From: Streptococcus australis ATCC 700641
Lineage (GTDB): Bacteria; Bacillota; Bacilli; Lactobacillales; Streptococcaceae
Assembly: GCF_000186465.1 (NCBI RefSeq)
Contig: NZ_GL636091.1
Span: 695,745 to 759,744, forward strand
Reading direction: 5' to 3'
DNA: 64,000 nt
The notes under the pieces were generated by a model. That model was not told where the DNA came from and ran no database searches. It worked only from the letters and a program-made list of their open reading frames with translations. The position numbers and the translations under genes are program-made. Every line of letters begins with the position of its first letter. Position 1 is the stretch's first letter. This document shows, piece after piece, positions 28,534-38,378 of this stretch.

Positions 28534-30324
28534 TCATAACTCAGCACTGTAAGCAATAATCTGATCAACCGTATCAGACAAGAACTGAATGGTATCGCGA
28601 AGTGGTTTATCTGTTGAGATATCTGCTCCGATAATCATAGCAGACTCGAGTGGGGTTTTGCTACCGCCTGATTTAAGGAGATCTAGCCAATCTTTGGCTC
28701 CGTTTTCGGAGTCCTTCAAATGTAGGTAACCGGCTGTTGAGATAACTAATCCAGCTGAGTAGGTGTAGCTGTAAAGTCCCATGTAGTAGTGGCTTTGGCG
28801 CATCCAGGTCAGGGCTGCATCGTCATCGATTTCAACAGCATCTCCCCAGAATTCGGTCAAGACTTCCTTCATGATGCTGTTGAGCTTGCTAGCGCCGAAG
28901 GTTCCACCTTCTTCAATCAGGGTGTAGACCTTGCGTTGGAAAGCCGCTTCCAGCAAGTGGGTGATGAAGTTGTGGAAGTAGGTATCTGTCAAGCGGTGAG
29001 CTAGGGCAAAGCGTTTTTGACGAGGGTCGTCAAACTGGTGTTCCAAATAGTCGCTGAGGAGGAGCTCGTTAAAGGTAGAAGGGGCTTCTACATAGTAGGT
29101 CGACATGTGGGCGTTGAAGTAGCTTTGGTTGTTATCTGAGAAGATGAATTGACCAGAGTGTCCAATCTCGTGGATCAGGGTATAAACATCGCTCATTCGT
29201 CCTGTCCAACTCATGAGGACATAAGGATGGACGCGATAAGGGTCAGCTGCATATCCACCGGAATCCTTGCCTTCATTAGCAGCAAAGTCGACCCAACGTT
29301 CGGTTTGGTAGCGGGCAATTTCGCGAGAATATTCTTCGCCAAGAGGTGCCACAGATTTCATGACCAAGTCATAAGCGTCATCAATGGTGACATCTGGGTT
29401 GAGCGCACTGTCCAAGTCCAACTTCCAATCAGCAAAGGTCATTTTCTCAAGGCCGTTGACCTTGGCCACGTGTTTGAGGAATTTTTGAGCGACTGGAGCG
29501 AAGTCCTTCATAATCAGGTCAATCTGACGATCAAACATAGCACGATCCACTTCCTGTTCAGCCAAGAGATAGTCAAAGACTGAGTCGTAACCTCGCATAT
29601 CTGCGATCAGTTTTTCTGCTTTGACTTGGGCTAGATAGGTGGCAGCAGCTGTGTTTTGGTGCTTGCGGAGACCTTCTGAAAAGGAACGAAAGGCTTTTTC
29701 ACGGACTTCTGCATTCTCATGGTTTTGGTAGAAGTTTTCATAGGTGACAAAGCTATTCTTGTAAACTTTTCCATCTACTTCAAAATCAGCCATTTCAAAG
29801 TCACCTGCCCGCATCTTGGTATAGATATCTTGCGGTCCGTAGAAGACTTCACCAAGGTTGGTCAGAGTTTTTTCCACATCAGCTCCCAAGTAGTGAGCTT
29901 TTTTGATCTTGGCTTGACGAATAGCAGAAGTGAGGTGAGGCAATTGTCCGAGACGTTCGAGGACCTCCTCATCCGCTTCGACTAAGGTATCATCAAAGAA
30001 AGAGAGTTCGACGCTGGCCCAAGTTTCGAAATCCATCCCTGCTTGGGCAATTTCCGCAAAAGCTTCATCGCCAAAGTCCGTCGTTTGGGGCATAAAGCTG
30101 TAGTTACCAATGTGGCTGAGTTGGATCTGAATTTGTTCAAAGACTGCAAAGGCAGCTTCAAAGTCTTCAAAAGTGTGGAGGTTGCCCTTGTAGTTACGGA
30201 CAAATTCATTGATTTCTTCGCGCGTTTTTTCAATGGCACGCAAGAAGTCTTCCTGGTCTTGATAGAGGGCTGTGAGGTCCCAGAGTTCGTTCTCAGGAAA
30301 TTCAGAACGTTTTTTTAATTCCAT
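28534..30324 (-). CDS. pepF: Oligoendopeptidase F (M3B)
   Basis: The 596-residue cytoplasmic zinc peptidase cuts oligopeptides of about 7-17 residues. The zinc site is HEIGHSGQF near residue 387 (HExxH), and the length and N-terminal layout match PepF/PepB of streptococci. The ribosome binding site AAAGGAG is well placed. The gene stands alone and ends near the shared terminator at 28491-28529. Confidence 0.95.
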   Translation of the reverse strand: MELKKRSEFPENELWDLTALYQDQEDFLRAIEKTREEINEFVRNYKGNLHTFEDFEAAFAVFEQIQIQLSHIGNYSFMPQTTDFGDEAFAEIAQAGMDFETWASVELSFFDDTLVEADEEVLERLGQLPHLTSAIRQAKIKKAHYLGADVEKTLTNLGEVFYGPQDIYTKMRAGDFEMADFEVDGKVYKNSFVTYENFYQNHENAEVREKAFRSFSEGLRKHQNTAAATYLAQVKAEKLIADMRGYDSVFDYLLAEQEVDRAMFDRQIDLIMKDFAPVAQKFLKHVAKVNGLEKMTFADWKLDLDSALNPDVTIDDAYDLVMKSVAPLGEEYSREIARYQTERWVDFAANEGKDSGGYAADPYRVHPYVLMSWTGRMSDVYTLIHEIGHSGQFIFSDNNQSYFNAHMSTYYVEAPSTFNELLLSDYLEHQFDDPRQKRFALAHRLTDTYFHNFITHLLEAAFQRKVYTLIEEGGTFGASKLNSIMKEVLTEFWGDAVEIDDDAALTWMRQSHYYMGLYSYTYSAGLVISTAGYLHLKDSENGAKDWLDLLKSGGSKTPLESAMIIGADISTDKPLRDTIQFLSDTVDQIIAYSAEL

Positions 30325-30499
30325 AGTATTCTCCTTTTGATCAATTGGCTATACTTAGTATAGCAGAAAAGAGGGCAGAATGATAGGCGAATGGGGGATC
30401 TTATCATAGTCGGCTTTATCCAATAAGAAAACAAGGATTTTCTAGCATTTTTACCTTCTTTTGGTATAATAAAATGGAGAAAGTTTTAGGGAGTATATG

Positions 30500-31738
30500 A
30501 TGAAAAAAATCTATAAAGTTAGCTTGACAGCGATGACCTTGTTAACTCTGGTGGCATGTGGGCCTAAGCGACGTCCTAGGACGCAACCTTCTACAGTTCA
30601 GAGTGAAGTAGCAGATGGAAAAAGTTCCAAGAAGACATCGTCTGGGCATGAGTACTATCAAACAGTTCTTGAACGTTATCAGGCTTACTCTAGGGCTATC
30701 GAGACAGGTGATAGTGCAGGTCTAGAGACTAAACTAAAAGAAATAGATTCTCAATCTGATGAGTATGTCTATGCCATGTATCTTCAAACTCTGGGGAGTA
30801 AACCTAACCTTTCCTATTTTTATATGGATTTGGATAAGGATGGACGGGATGAGCTCTTGATTGGAAACGGCCAAACAGTCTCAGCGATTTATTATCTAAA
30901 AGGTCAGAAACCAGAATTGTTACATACAGCTTTTGTGGCTTCCTCTGGTGGCTCACGTTCAGGTTTCCAAATTTTTGAGGATGGCTCGGTCATTTATGCT
31001 AGCTTTTCGTCTCTTCGACCAGAGGTAGATTTGATCCATTACAAGTTTCAAAAAGGAAAGCTTGAGACTATCAATCAGATTCAAATAAAAAATGGGGACG
31101 GCCAGAAGCCAGAACAAGCCTTAGGGATTACAGCGAAAGAAATGGATCAAGCAAAATTTGAATGGAAAAAACTAGAGACCGGTAAGAAGGCGATGAGCCA
31201 AGCAAGTAACTCAGAGCAGCAAACAAGTAGTTTTCAAGTCCGTGTAGGAGTCTCAGATCTTCGGATTCGTAAAGAAGCATCGATCAAGGGAGAGGAAGTA
31301 GGAATGATCCCACAGGGTGTTTATACGATTACAGAGACAGTTTCAGCTGACGGTTATACCTGGGGCAAGCTCCAATCTGGCCAAGGTTGGATCGCGCTTG
31401 AATTTACGACGAAAGTGGAAGGGGGAAATGCATCCACTGTTAAAGGATTGAGTGCGGAAGATCAAGAGGATATCCACTCGGTAGTAGAGAACGGGTATGC
31501 TCTAATGTATTCTAGATTGGTCAAACCAACCTTTATATTAGACTTATCAAATGACCATAGTGGTATCTATTCTTATACAGAGGGGATGTTCTTAGATTAT
31601 TTCAATAGTTATACTCCAGACACCTATCAACTTGCAGATGTCATTAAAAAATTGGAAGCTAAAGAAACATCAGAATCCATTCAGTCTATGACTACAGATC
31701 AGTTAATTCAACTTGCGAAAGAAAGAAAACAAGGCTAG
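30500..31738 (+). CDS. Lipoprotein with a C-terminal SH3-like domain
   Basis: The product is an about 412-residue lipoprotein: the signal peptide ends in a lipobox LVAC with Cys20. A Ser/Lys-rich linker follows, then an unassigned globular region (about 45-235) holding a Ca-binding-like loop DLDKDGRDELL, and a bacterial SH3 domain (about 245-305; LRIRKEASIKGEEVG). An in-frame ATG three bases upstream is also possible. The SH3 part suggests cell-wall binding. The TAG stop is followed by 85 more open codons in the same frame (see the pseudogene entry). Confidence 0.85.
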   Translation: MKKIYKVSLTAMTLLTLVACGPKRRPRTQPSTVQSEVADGKSSKKTSSGHEYYQTVLERYQAYSRAIETGDSAGLETKLKEIDSQSDEYVYAMYLQTLGSKPNLSYFYMDLDKDGRDELLIGNGQTVSAIYYLKGQKPELLHTAFVASSGGSRSGFQIFEDGSVIYASFSSLRPEVDLIHYKFQKGKLETINQIQIKNGDGQKPEQALGITAKEMDQAKFEWKKLETGKKAMSQASNSEQQTSSFQVRVGVSDLRIRKEASIKGEEVGMIPQGVYTITETVSADGYTWGKLQSGQGWIALEFTTKVEGGNASTVKGLSAEDQEDIHSVVENGYALMYSRLVKPTFILDLSNDHSGIYSYTEGMFLDYFNSYTPDTYQLADVIKKLEAKETSESIQSMTTDQLIQLAKERKQG

Positions 31739-31996
31739 ATATACTCTTCGAAAGATAAGAAGTTTTTTGAATTCGTTCCTGGAGGACGAGGAGGTGCTGG
31801 TCCAGCGGTTGTCATTCCTTCAGTGGATGAGTGGGTCGTTGAGAATGATACTGTTACAGTAACAACTAGAGTTAAGACATCTTCTCAACCTTTTGAGCGC
31901 TATGTGTTGAAGCGGAGTAAGAAAGAATATTCAGGTGGAGAACATAAAACGCGATTCTATGTCGTTAGTAAAGAAAATGTGTGGAATGGAAAATAG
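31739..31996 (+). pseudogene. Coding remnant: C-terminal end of a lipoprotein-type protein
   Basis: Directly after the TAG of the lipoprotein gene the same reading frame stays open for 85 codons to a TAG at 31994-31996. It encodes a protein-like segment (FEFVPGGRGGAGPAV, SVDEWVVENDTVTVTTRV, RFYVVSKENVW) that resembles the end of a secreted protein. It has no start codon with a ribosome binding site. It is most likely the 3' remnant of a deleted paralogue, or an extension reached by stop readthrough. Confidence 0.5.
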
Positions 31997-32052
31997 ATAG
32001 CACCTATATCTAGCTCTAGAATTTTAAAATAAGTGGAAATCAAATATTCCTC

Positions 32053-32080
32053 GAAAAAGGCTTTTAAAGCCTTTTTCTTT
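32053..32080 (+). terminator. Terminator after the lipoprotein/remnant
   Basis: AAAAAGGCT and AGCCTTTTT form a 9 bp stem with a 4-base TTTA loop, followed by CTTTT. Confidence 0.85.
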
Positions 32081-32175
32081 TGGGCTTGAATATGGTAAAA
32101 TAAAGGTTATACGTGCTTGGATACAAAGATGAGGATATAACATACAGAAAGGCTATTGAAATCCATATTTCGTTA

Positions 32176-32560
32176 AGCGGTTTAATGCCTTAGTATCTTG
32201 ATTAATTGAATTTTGGCCTCATTTCTTAGGAAAAAAGATAAGTTTCCTAGCACTCATCGAGTGCGGTGTCACCTTCCTATTTTTCTACAGAAATGTTCGG
32301 CGAGCCGAACCGTCCAAAATATCTTGATTAATTGAACCCGGCCGAAAAGCCGTGTAAAAAAGATAAATCCTCCTAGGAGCGGTCGCTTCGTCGTTCAATT
32401 TCCTATTTTCCTTTGAGTTGCTTAACGGCTTAGTATCTTGATAGTTGAACACGGGTTAAATCCCTAGTGAAAAAGATAGATTTCCTAGTGTGCGTGGCAC
32501 ACTGCGTCAATCTCCTATTTTCATACGGGATTCTTCACGCCCTTTGTATCCTGATCTTTG
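32176..32560 (+). repeat. Tandem structured repeat array upstream of pnp (three units plus a partial)
   Basis: Units start at the word ATCTTGAT near 32195, 32321 and 32435, with a partial ATCCTGAT at 32548; periods are 126, 114 and 113 nt. Each full unit has TTGAA(C), a variable hairpin, AAAAAGATA, TCCTAG, a second variable hairpin and TCCTATTTT. The second hairpin is GCACTC/GAGTGC, AGCG/CGCT and AGTGTGC/GCACACT in the three units, so the bases change while the pairing is kept. TATCTT can also pair with AAGATA in the same unit. No open frame with a ribosome binding site exists here. The stretch 32081-32175 shows nothing I recognise. Confidence 0.8.
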
Positions 32561-32601
32561 TAGGCAAGTCGTATAATTTTATAAATCCAAAGGGGATTAA
32601 A

Positions 32602-34818
32602 ATGGCAAAACAAGTGTTTCAAACGACTTTTGCGGGTCGTGAGTTAATCGTAGAGACTGGCCAGGTTGCTAAGCAAGCAAATGGCTCTGTTGTCGTACGT
32701 TACGGTGAGTCAACTGTCTTGACGGCAGCCGTTATGTCTAAGAAGATGGCAACTGGGGATTTCTTCCCGCTTCAAGTCAACTACGAAGAAAAAATGTATG
32801 CAGCTGGGAAATTTCCTGGTGGCTTTATGAAACGGGAAGGACGTCCTTCAACAGATGCGACTTTGACAGCGCGTTTGATTGACCGTCCAATCCGTCCAAT
32901 GTTTGCGGAAGGTTTCCGTAATGAAGTGCAAGTCATCAATACTGTTCTTTCTTACGATGAAAATGCATCTGCACCAATGGCAGCTATGTTTGGTTCATCA
33001 TTGGCCTTGTCTATCTCAGATATTCCGTTTGACGGTCCAATCGCTGGGGTACAAGTAGGTTATGTTGATGGCCAAATCATCATCAACCCAACGCAAGAAC
33101 AAGCAGAGCAATCGCTTCTTGAATTGACAGTAGCAGGTACTAAGCACGCTATCAACATGGTAGAGTCTGGTGCCAAAGAATTGTCAGAAGAAATCATGTT
33201 GGAAGCTCTTTTGAAAGGACACGAAGCTGTCAAAGAATTGATTGCCTTCCAAGAAGAAATCGTTGCGGCAGTTGGTAAAGAAAAAGCAGAAGTAGAATTG
33301 CTTCATGTAGATGCTGACTTGCAAGCTGAAATCATCGCAGCCTACAACAGCGACCTTCAAAAAGCGGTCCAAGTAGAAGAAAAATTGGCTCGTGAAGCTG
33401 CAACTCAAGCAGTGAAAGACCAAGTCACAGCTGTTTACGAAGAAAAATATGCAGACCATGAAGAGTTTGACCGTATCATGCGGGATGTGGCTGAAATCTT
33501 AGAACAAATGGAACACGCAGAAGTGCGCCGTTTGATCACAGAAGACAAGGTTCGTCCTGATGGTCGTAAGGTCGATGAAATCCGTCCTTTGGATGCGGTT
33601 GTTGACTTTCTTCCTCGCGTTCACGGTTCAGGTCTCTTTACTCGTGGACAAACTCAGGCTCTTTCTATCTTGACTTTGGCGCCAATGGGTGAAACTCAAA
33701 TCATCGATGGTTTGGATCCAGAGTACAAGAAACGCTTTATGCACCACTATAACTTCCCTCAATACTCTGTAGGGGAAACTGGTCGTTACGGTGCACCTGG
33801 TCGTCGTGAAATTGGTCACGGTGCTCTTGGTGAGCGTGCTCTTGCTCAAGTATTGCCAAGCTTGGAAGAATTCCCATACGCCATTCGTCTAGTAGCAGAA
33901 GTATTGGAATCAAACGGTTCTTCATCTCAAGCCTCTATCTGTGCCGGAACTCTTGCCCTTATGGCTGGTGGTGTGCCAATCAAGGCGCCAGTAGCTGGTA
34001 TTGCTATGGGTCTCATCTCAGATGGAAACAACTACACCGTATTAACAGATATCCAAGGTTTGGAAGACCACTTTGGAGATATGGACTTTAAGGTTGCAGG
34101 TACTCGCGACGGGATTACAGCCCTTCAAATGGATATCAAGATTCAAGGGATTACTGCAGAAATCTTGACAGAAGCTCTTGCCCAAGCCAAGAAAGCTCGT
34201 TTTGAAATCCTTGATGTGATTGAAGTTACTATTCCAGAAGTTCGTCCAGAATTGGCTCCAACTGCTCCGAAAATTGATACCATCAAGATTGATGTGGACA
34301 AGATCAAGATTGTCATCGGTAAAGGTGGAGAAACCATCGATAAGATCATCGCTGAAACAGGCGTTAAGATTGATATCGACGAAGAAGGTAACGTATCGAT
34401 CTACTCGAGTGACCAAGATGCCATTAACCGTGCCAAAGAGATCATTGCAGGCTTGGTTCGTGAAGCCAAAGTGGACGAAGTTTACCATGCCAAAGTGGTG
34501 CGTATCGAGAAATTCGGTGCCTTTGTCAACCTCTTTGACAAGACGGATGCCCTCGTTCACATCTCTGAAATGGCTTGGACTCGCACCAACCGCGTCGAAG
34601 ATTTAGTGGAAATCGGAGACGAAGTCGATGTCAAGGTCATCAAGATTGATGAAAAAGGTCGTGTCGATGCTTCGATGAAAGCTCTTCTTCCTCGTCCTCC
34701 AAAACCGGAACATGCAGAAGAAAAAGGGGATAAGGGTCATCGTCATGGCGATCGTCCTCGTCACCACAAACCGAGAAAAGACTTTGCCAAAGATGCAGGT
34801 CAAGAAACAAAAGAATAA
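32602..34818 (+). CDS. pnp: Polyribonucleotide nucleotidyltransferase (PNPase)
   Basis: The product is the 3'-5' phosphorolytic exoribonuclease of the RNA degradosome. It has 738 residues from the ATG at 32602, after AAAGGGGA. Two RNase PH domains (about 1-220 and 310-545), a KH domain ([17 protein letters not shown]) and an S1 domain ([19 protein letters not shown]) are in order, with a His/Lys-rich tail. The frame is open to 32467, but that part lies in the repeat array and is not family sequence. A TATAAT box lies at 32572-32577. It starts the pnp-cysE operon. Confidence 0.96.
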   Translation: MAKQVFQTTFAGRELIVETGQVAKQANGSVVVRYGESTVLTAAVMSKKMATGDFFPLQVNYEEKMYAAGKFPGGFMKREGRPSTDATLTARLIDRPIRPMFAEGFRNEVQVINTVLSYDENASAPMAAMFGSSLALSISDIPFDGPIAGVQVGYVDGQIIINPTQEQAEQSLLELTVAGTKHAINMVESGAKELSEEIMLEALLKGHEAVKELIAFQEEIVAAVGKEKAEVELLHVDADLQAEIIAAYNSDLQKAVQVEEKLAREAATQAVKDQVTAVYEEKYADHEEFDRIMRDVAEILEQMEHAEVRRLITEDKVRPDGRKVDEIRPLDAVVDFLPRVHGSGLFTRGQTQALSILTLAPMGETQIIDGLDPEYKKRFMHHYNFPQYSVGETGRYGAPGRREIGHGALGERALAQVLPSLEEFPYAIRLVAEVLESNGSSSQASICAGTLALMAGGVPIKAPVAGIAMGLISDGNNYTVLTDIQGLEDHFGDMDFKVAGTRDGITALQMDIKIQGITAEILTEALAQAKKARFEILDVIEVTIPEVRPELAPTAPKIDTIKIDVDKIKIVIGKGGETIDKIIAETGVKIDIDEEGNVSIYSSDQDAINRAKEIIAGLVREAKVDEVYHAKVVRIEKFGAFVNLFDKTDALVHISEMAWTRTNRVEDLVEIGDEVDVKVIKIDEKGRVDASMKALLPRPPKPEHAEEKGDKGHRHGDRPRHHKPRKDFAKDAGQETKE

Positions 34819-34842
34819 GCAATCAAAAGAAAGGAGCACGGT

Positions 34843-35460
34843 ATGGGATGGTGGCGTGAAACCATTGATATTGTAAAAGAAAATGACCCAGCAGCACGTA
34901 CCTCGCTGGAGGTCCTCTTGACCTATCCAGGGGTTAAAGCACTGGCTGCTCACCGTGTTTCTCACTTTTTGTGGAACCATGGCTTTAAACTCCTAGCTCG
35001 GATGCATAGTCAGTTCTGGCGTTTTTGGACCCAGATTGAGATCCATCCAGGTGCGATCATTGCTTCGGGAGTTTTTATCGACCACGGGGCAGGTCTCGTT
35101 ATTGGTGAGACAGCCGTTGTTGAAAAAGGCGTTATGCTCTACCATGGGGTGACGCTCGGTGGAACTGGAAAGGATACAGGGAAGCGCCATCCAACGGTTC
35201 GTGAGGGAGCTTTGGTCTCCGCTCATGCTCAGGTCATCGGCCCGATTGAGATTGGGGCCAAGGCCAAAGTAGGGGCAGGAGCCGTCGTTGTATCGGATGT
35301 ACCGAGTGATGTGACTGTTGTCGGAGTCCCTGCCAAGATTGTTCGTGTTCACGGTAAGAAGGATGAGCCAATCATTCACCAAGAAGAAGAAAAACGCGAA
35401 TACTACGTGAATAAGATGGAACACGCCAAGGAAGCCAGTCACCATTCATCAAGTCTTTAG
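34843..35460 (+). CDS. cysE: Serine O-acetyltransferase
   Basis: The 205-residue enzyme makes O-acetylserine, the precursor of cysteine. The left-handed beta helix repeats are visible from about residue 65 (HPGAIIASGVFIDHGAG), with the active-site segment GVTLGGTGKDTGKRHP near residue 104 carrying the catalytic His/Asp region. It follows pnp by 24 nt with ribosome binding site AAAGGAG and is ahead of cysS, so cysteine synthesis and charging are in the same transcript. Confidence 0.95.
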   Translation: MGWWRETIDIVKENDPAARTSLEVLLTYPGVKALAAHRVSHFLWNHGFKLLARMHSQFWRFWTQIEIHPGAIIASGVFIDHGAGLVIGETAVVEKGVMLYHGVTLGGTGKDTGKRHPTVREGALVSAHAQVIGPIEIGAKAKVGAGAVVVSDVPSDVTVVGVPAKIVRVHGKKDEPIIHQEEEKREYYVNKMEHAKEASHHSSSL

Positions 35461-35508
35461 AAAAGGTTGGCGAAGTTATCGAAGTAAAATATGACAGGAG
35501 GAACCGAC

Positions 35509-35709
35509 ATGTCAGATTTACCAGATGCTATTTTGAACCAGGTAGTCCTTGAACTGAAAGAAGGCTTGGACGGTCCTGCTAAGGAGTTCTTTGCCAAACT
35601 ACCGCCTAGCCACCAGCGCGAATGGGCTCGCTATATCAGTGAAGCAAAAAAAGATGAGACCAAGCTGCGCCGTATAGAAAAGATGAAGGTGGATTTGCTG
35701 AAGCCTTAA
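35509..35709 (+). CDS. YdeI/OmpD-associated (OmdA-like) small protein
   Basis: The 66-residue product matches the C-terminal OmdA domain of YdeI-type proteins (LPPSHQREWARYISEAKKDET). The ATG at 35509 is chosen because AGGAGG lies six bases before it; the frame is open to 35491. The domain is linked in other bacteria to antimicrobial-peptide or bacteriocin tolerance, but the molecular role is unknown. It lies in the pnp-cysE-cysS transcript. Confidence 0.8.
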   Translation: MSDLPDAILNQVVLELKEGLDGPAKEFFAKLPPSHQREWARYISEAKKDETKLRRIEKMKVDLLKP

Positions 35710-35722
35710 AGAAAGGGAACTT

Positions 35723-36487
35723 ATGCTATTAGAAGAATTTGAAGATGTGGCTGGGGTTATTGAACCAACAGATAGGCAGATTATGGACAAGGGTGAGGTT
35801 TGTGAAACTATCATCCTGTCCTTTAATGGCGAAATTCTGAAACGTTTGATTGAGTCAGAAAAAGTCTATCAAGGAGGCTATTTAAAAAATATTAACGGTC
35901 AATTCCCTTGGTATGTATATAATTATGATGGAAATCAAGTTGCGGTCATGACTGCGCTTATTGGAGCTCCATCAGTGATTGGCCAACTAGAGGAGTTGGC
36001 GGCCAGAGGATTCCAGAATTTCATCATTCTAGGTTCTTGTGGCGTTTTGGATCGCTCAATTGAGGCGGACAAGATTATCCTGCCAGCTGCTGCTTTGCGA
36101 GATGAAGGCACTAGCTACCACTATGCCCCACCGGGTGATGAAGTCGCTTATGACGAGTCTCTGTTAGTTAAGCTTGAAGCTATCTTTGACAAGTACGATA
36201 TTGAGCATATCCGCACCAAGTCCTGGACGACTGATGCCTTTTATCGGGAAACGCCTGATAAGGTCAAGCGTCGCTTAGCTGCTGGGGCTCAAGTGGTGGA
36301 CATGGAAGCTTCAGCTATCATTGCTTGGAGTCAATTTCGCAAGAGTAAAGTCTATCAGTTCTTCTACACAGCTGACTATGTGGATCATTATAACCGAACC
36401 TGGGATACCCGCCATGAAGAGCGGACAGCTGATGCCATGACTTTTTTCACTATCGCTTTGACAATAGCGAAGGAACTAGAAAGGTAA
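35723..36487 (+). CDS. Nucleoside phosphorylase (PNP/UDP family)
   Basis: The 254-residue product has the PNP/UDP family fold: the phosphate/ribose segment GSCGVLDRSIEADKIILP near residue 105 and the purine/pyrimidine site VDMEASAIIAWSQF near residue 192 with the conserved MEA motif. It is predicted to split a nucleoside with phosphate to base and ribose-1-phosphate. Which nucleoside (uridine type or purine) cannot be decided from the sequence. It follows the OmdA-like gene by 13 nt. Confidence 0.85.
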   Translation: MLLEEFEDVAGVIEPTDRQIMDKGEVCETIILSFNGEILKRLIESEKVYQGGYLKNINGQFPWYVYNYDGNQVAVMTALIGAPSVIGQLEELAARGFQNFIILGSCGVLDRSIEADKIILPAAALRDEGTSYHYAPPGDEVAYDESLLVKLEAIFDKYDIEHIRTKSWTTDAFYRETPDKVKRRLAAGAQVVDMEASAIIAWSQFRKSKVYQFFYTADYVDHYNRTWDTRHEERTADAMTFFTIALTIAKELER

Positions 36488-36495
36488 CTACAAGA

Positions 36496-37017
36496 ATGGC
36501 AGTATATTTTTACGGCTGTATCACCATGGATGGCTACTTGGCAGACAGCCAGCACAGGATAGACTGGCTGCATCAGCTTGGTTCTGTAGAGGATACAGGC
36601 TATGATGACTTTTACAGGCAAATGGATATCACCATCATGGGCAAGCGGACCTTTGAGGAAATCCAAGATTTGCAAGATGTAGAAAGTTTTTATCAAGCTA
36701 CGGAAAACTATGTCTTTACGCATGATAGGCACCTGCCTGTCAGCAATTACCAGCCAGTAGCTGGGGATGTGGTGGACTTTGTTCACCAGATTGACAAAGG
36801 TAAAAATGTCTTTGTGATTGGTGGTAATTCCTTGGTAGGACCGCTCTTGGATGCGGATCTTTTCGACCACCTCATTATTCAGATAGCGCCCCTTATCCTA
36901 GGAAAGGGGGTTCCCCTCTTTACCCAAGAGGAAGGGCAGCGCTTTTACCAACTGGATAGCCTCAGACAATTTGGCCCTTTTGCAGAGCTGGTCTTCAGCC
37001 GAAAAAGTCAGAAATAG
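36496..37017 (+). CDS. RibD C-terminal/dihydrofolate-reductase-like protein
   Basis: The 173-residue product resembles RibD-type (DHFR-fold) reductases: it starts with YFYGCITMDGYLAD, has GKRTFEEIQ and the nucleotide-binding FVIGGNSLVG. It is not the essential DHFR. The substrate is unknown. It begins 8 nt after the phosphorylase stop and ends 17 nt before cysS. Annotation as reductase is from fold only. Confidence 0.82.
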   Translation: MAVYFYGCITMDGYLADSQHRIDWLHQLGSVEDTGYDDFYRQMDITIMGKRTFEEIQDLQDVESFYQATENYVFTHDRHLPVSNYQPVAGDVVDFVHQIDKGKNVFVIGGNSLVGPLLDADLFDHLIIQIAPLILGKGVPLFTQEEGQRFYQLDSLRQFGPFAELVFSRKSQK

Positions 37018-37034
37018 AGAAGGGAGTGGACCGC

Positions 37035-38378
37035 ATGATTAAAATTTATGACACCATGTCTCGTGATTTGCGAGAATTTGTCCCCATCGAAGAAGGAAAG
37101 GTTCGCATGTATGTCTGTGGACCAACTGTGTACAACTATATCCACGTGGGGAATGCTCGCTCGACAGTAGCCTTCGATACCATTCGTCGCTACTTTGAGT
37201 ATCGTGGCTACGAAGTTGCCTATATTTCCAACTTTACCGATGTGGATGATAAGATCATCAACCGTGCCAAGGAAGAAGGTATTACGCCTCAGGAAGTGGC
37301 AGACAAGTACATCGCGGCCTTTCGTGAAGATGTGACGGCTTTGGGGGTCAAACCTGCAACCCGTCACCCTCGTGTGGTTGAGTTTATGGATGACATCATT
37401 CGCTTTGTTACCGACTTGATCGAAAAAGGCTATGCCTACGAGAGTCAAGGCGATGTCTATTTCCGTGTGGAAAAATCCCATAACTATGCTAAATTGGCCA
37501 ATAAAACCCTGGAAGACCTAGAGCTAGGTGCTTCTGGTCGGACAGATGAAGAAACAGCCCGCAAGGAAAATCCGGTCGACTTTGCTCTCTGGAAAGCTGC
37601 CAAACCAGGTGAAGTTTCTTGGGAAAGCCCTTGGGGCCCTGGTCGTCCTGGCTGGCACATTGAGTGTTCGGTCATGTCAACAGGGATTTTAGGCGATACC
37701 ATTGATATTCACGGTGGTGGAGCTGACCTTGAGTTTCCGCACCATACCAATGAAATTGCCCAGTCAGAAGCCAAAACAGGCAAAACTTTTGCCAATTACT
37801 GGATGCACAATGGCTTTGTCAATATTGATAATGTCAAGATGTCCAAGTCCTTAGGTAACTTTATCACTGTGCATGATGCATTGAAGACCATCGATGGCCA
37901 AGTGCTTCGCTTCTTCTTTGCGACTCAGCACTACCGCAAGCCCATCAACTTCACAGAAAAAGCTGTGCGCGATGCGGAGACCAACCTCAAGTATTTGAAA
38001 AATACCTACGAGCAACCTTTCACAGGAGAAGTGGATCCAGCAGACTTGCAAAGCTTTGTGGACAAGTTTGTAGCGGCTATGGATGAAGATATCAATGCGG
38101 CAAACGGAATCACTGTCGTCTTTGAATTGGCCAAATGGATCAACTCAGGTCACTACGACCAAGACGTCAAGGAGGCCTTGGCAAAGATGTTAGAAGTCTT
38201 TGGAATTGTCTTTGTTGAAGAGGTCTTGGCTGCGGATATTGAAGCCTTGATCGCAGAACGTCAAGAAGCACGGGCTAATAAAGATTTTGCGCGAGCAGAT
38301 GAGATTCGAGATCAACTAGCAGCTCAAGGGATTAAACTGTTAGACACTAAAGAAGGTGTAAGGTGGACACGTGATTGA
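37035..38378 (+). CDS. cysS: Cysteinyl-tRNA synthetase
   Basis: The 447-residue class I synthetase charges tRNA-Cys. It has the zinc/HIGH region [17 protein letters not shown] near residue 30 (HIGH as HVGN), the zinc ligands in WHIECSVMS, and KMSKS as KMSKSLGN near residue 268. The ATG at 37035 follows AAGGGAG; the in-frame GTG at 37026 is too close to it. Its last 8 nt overlap the start of mrnC. Confidence 0.96.
   Translation: MIKIYDTMSRDLREFVPIEEGKVRMYVCGPTVYNYIHVGNARSTVAFDTIRRYFEYRGYEVAYISNFTDVDDKIINRAKEEGITPQEVADKYIAAFREDVTALGVKPATRHPRVVEFMDDIIRFVTDLIEKGYAYESQGDVYFRVEKSHNYAKLANKTLEDLELGASGRTDEETARKENPVDFALWKAAKPGEVSWESPWGPGRPGWHIECSVMSTGILGDTIDIHGGGADLEFPHHTNEIAQSEAKTGKTFANYWMHNGFVNIDNVKMSKSLGNFITVHDALKTIDGQVLRFFFATQHYRKPINFTEKAVRDAETNLKYLKNTYEQPFTGEVDPADLQSFVDKFVAAMDEDINAANGITVVFELAKWINSGHYDQDVKEALAKMLEVFGIVFVEEVLAADIEALIAERQEARANKDFARADEIRDQLAAQGIKLLDTKEGVRWTRD

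Noticed and set aside
32467..32601. N-terminal extension of PNPase starting at 32467
   Set aside because: It would be encoded by the repeat array and is unlike PNPase. The ATG at 32602 has its own ribosome site and gives the normal start.
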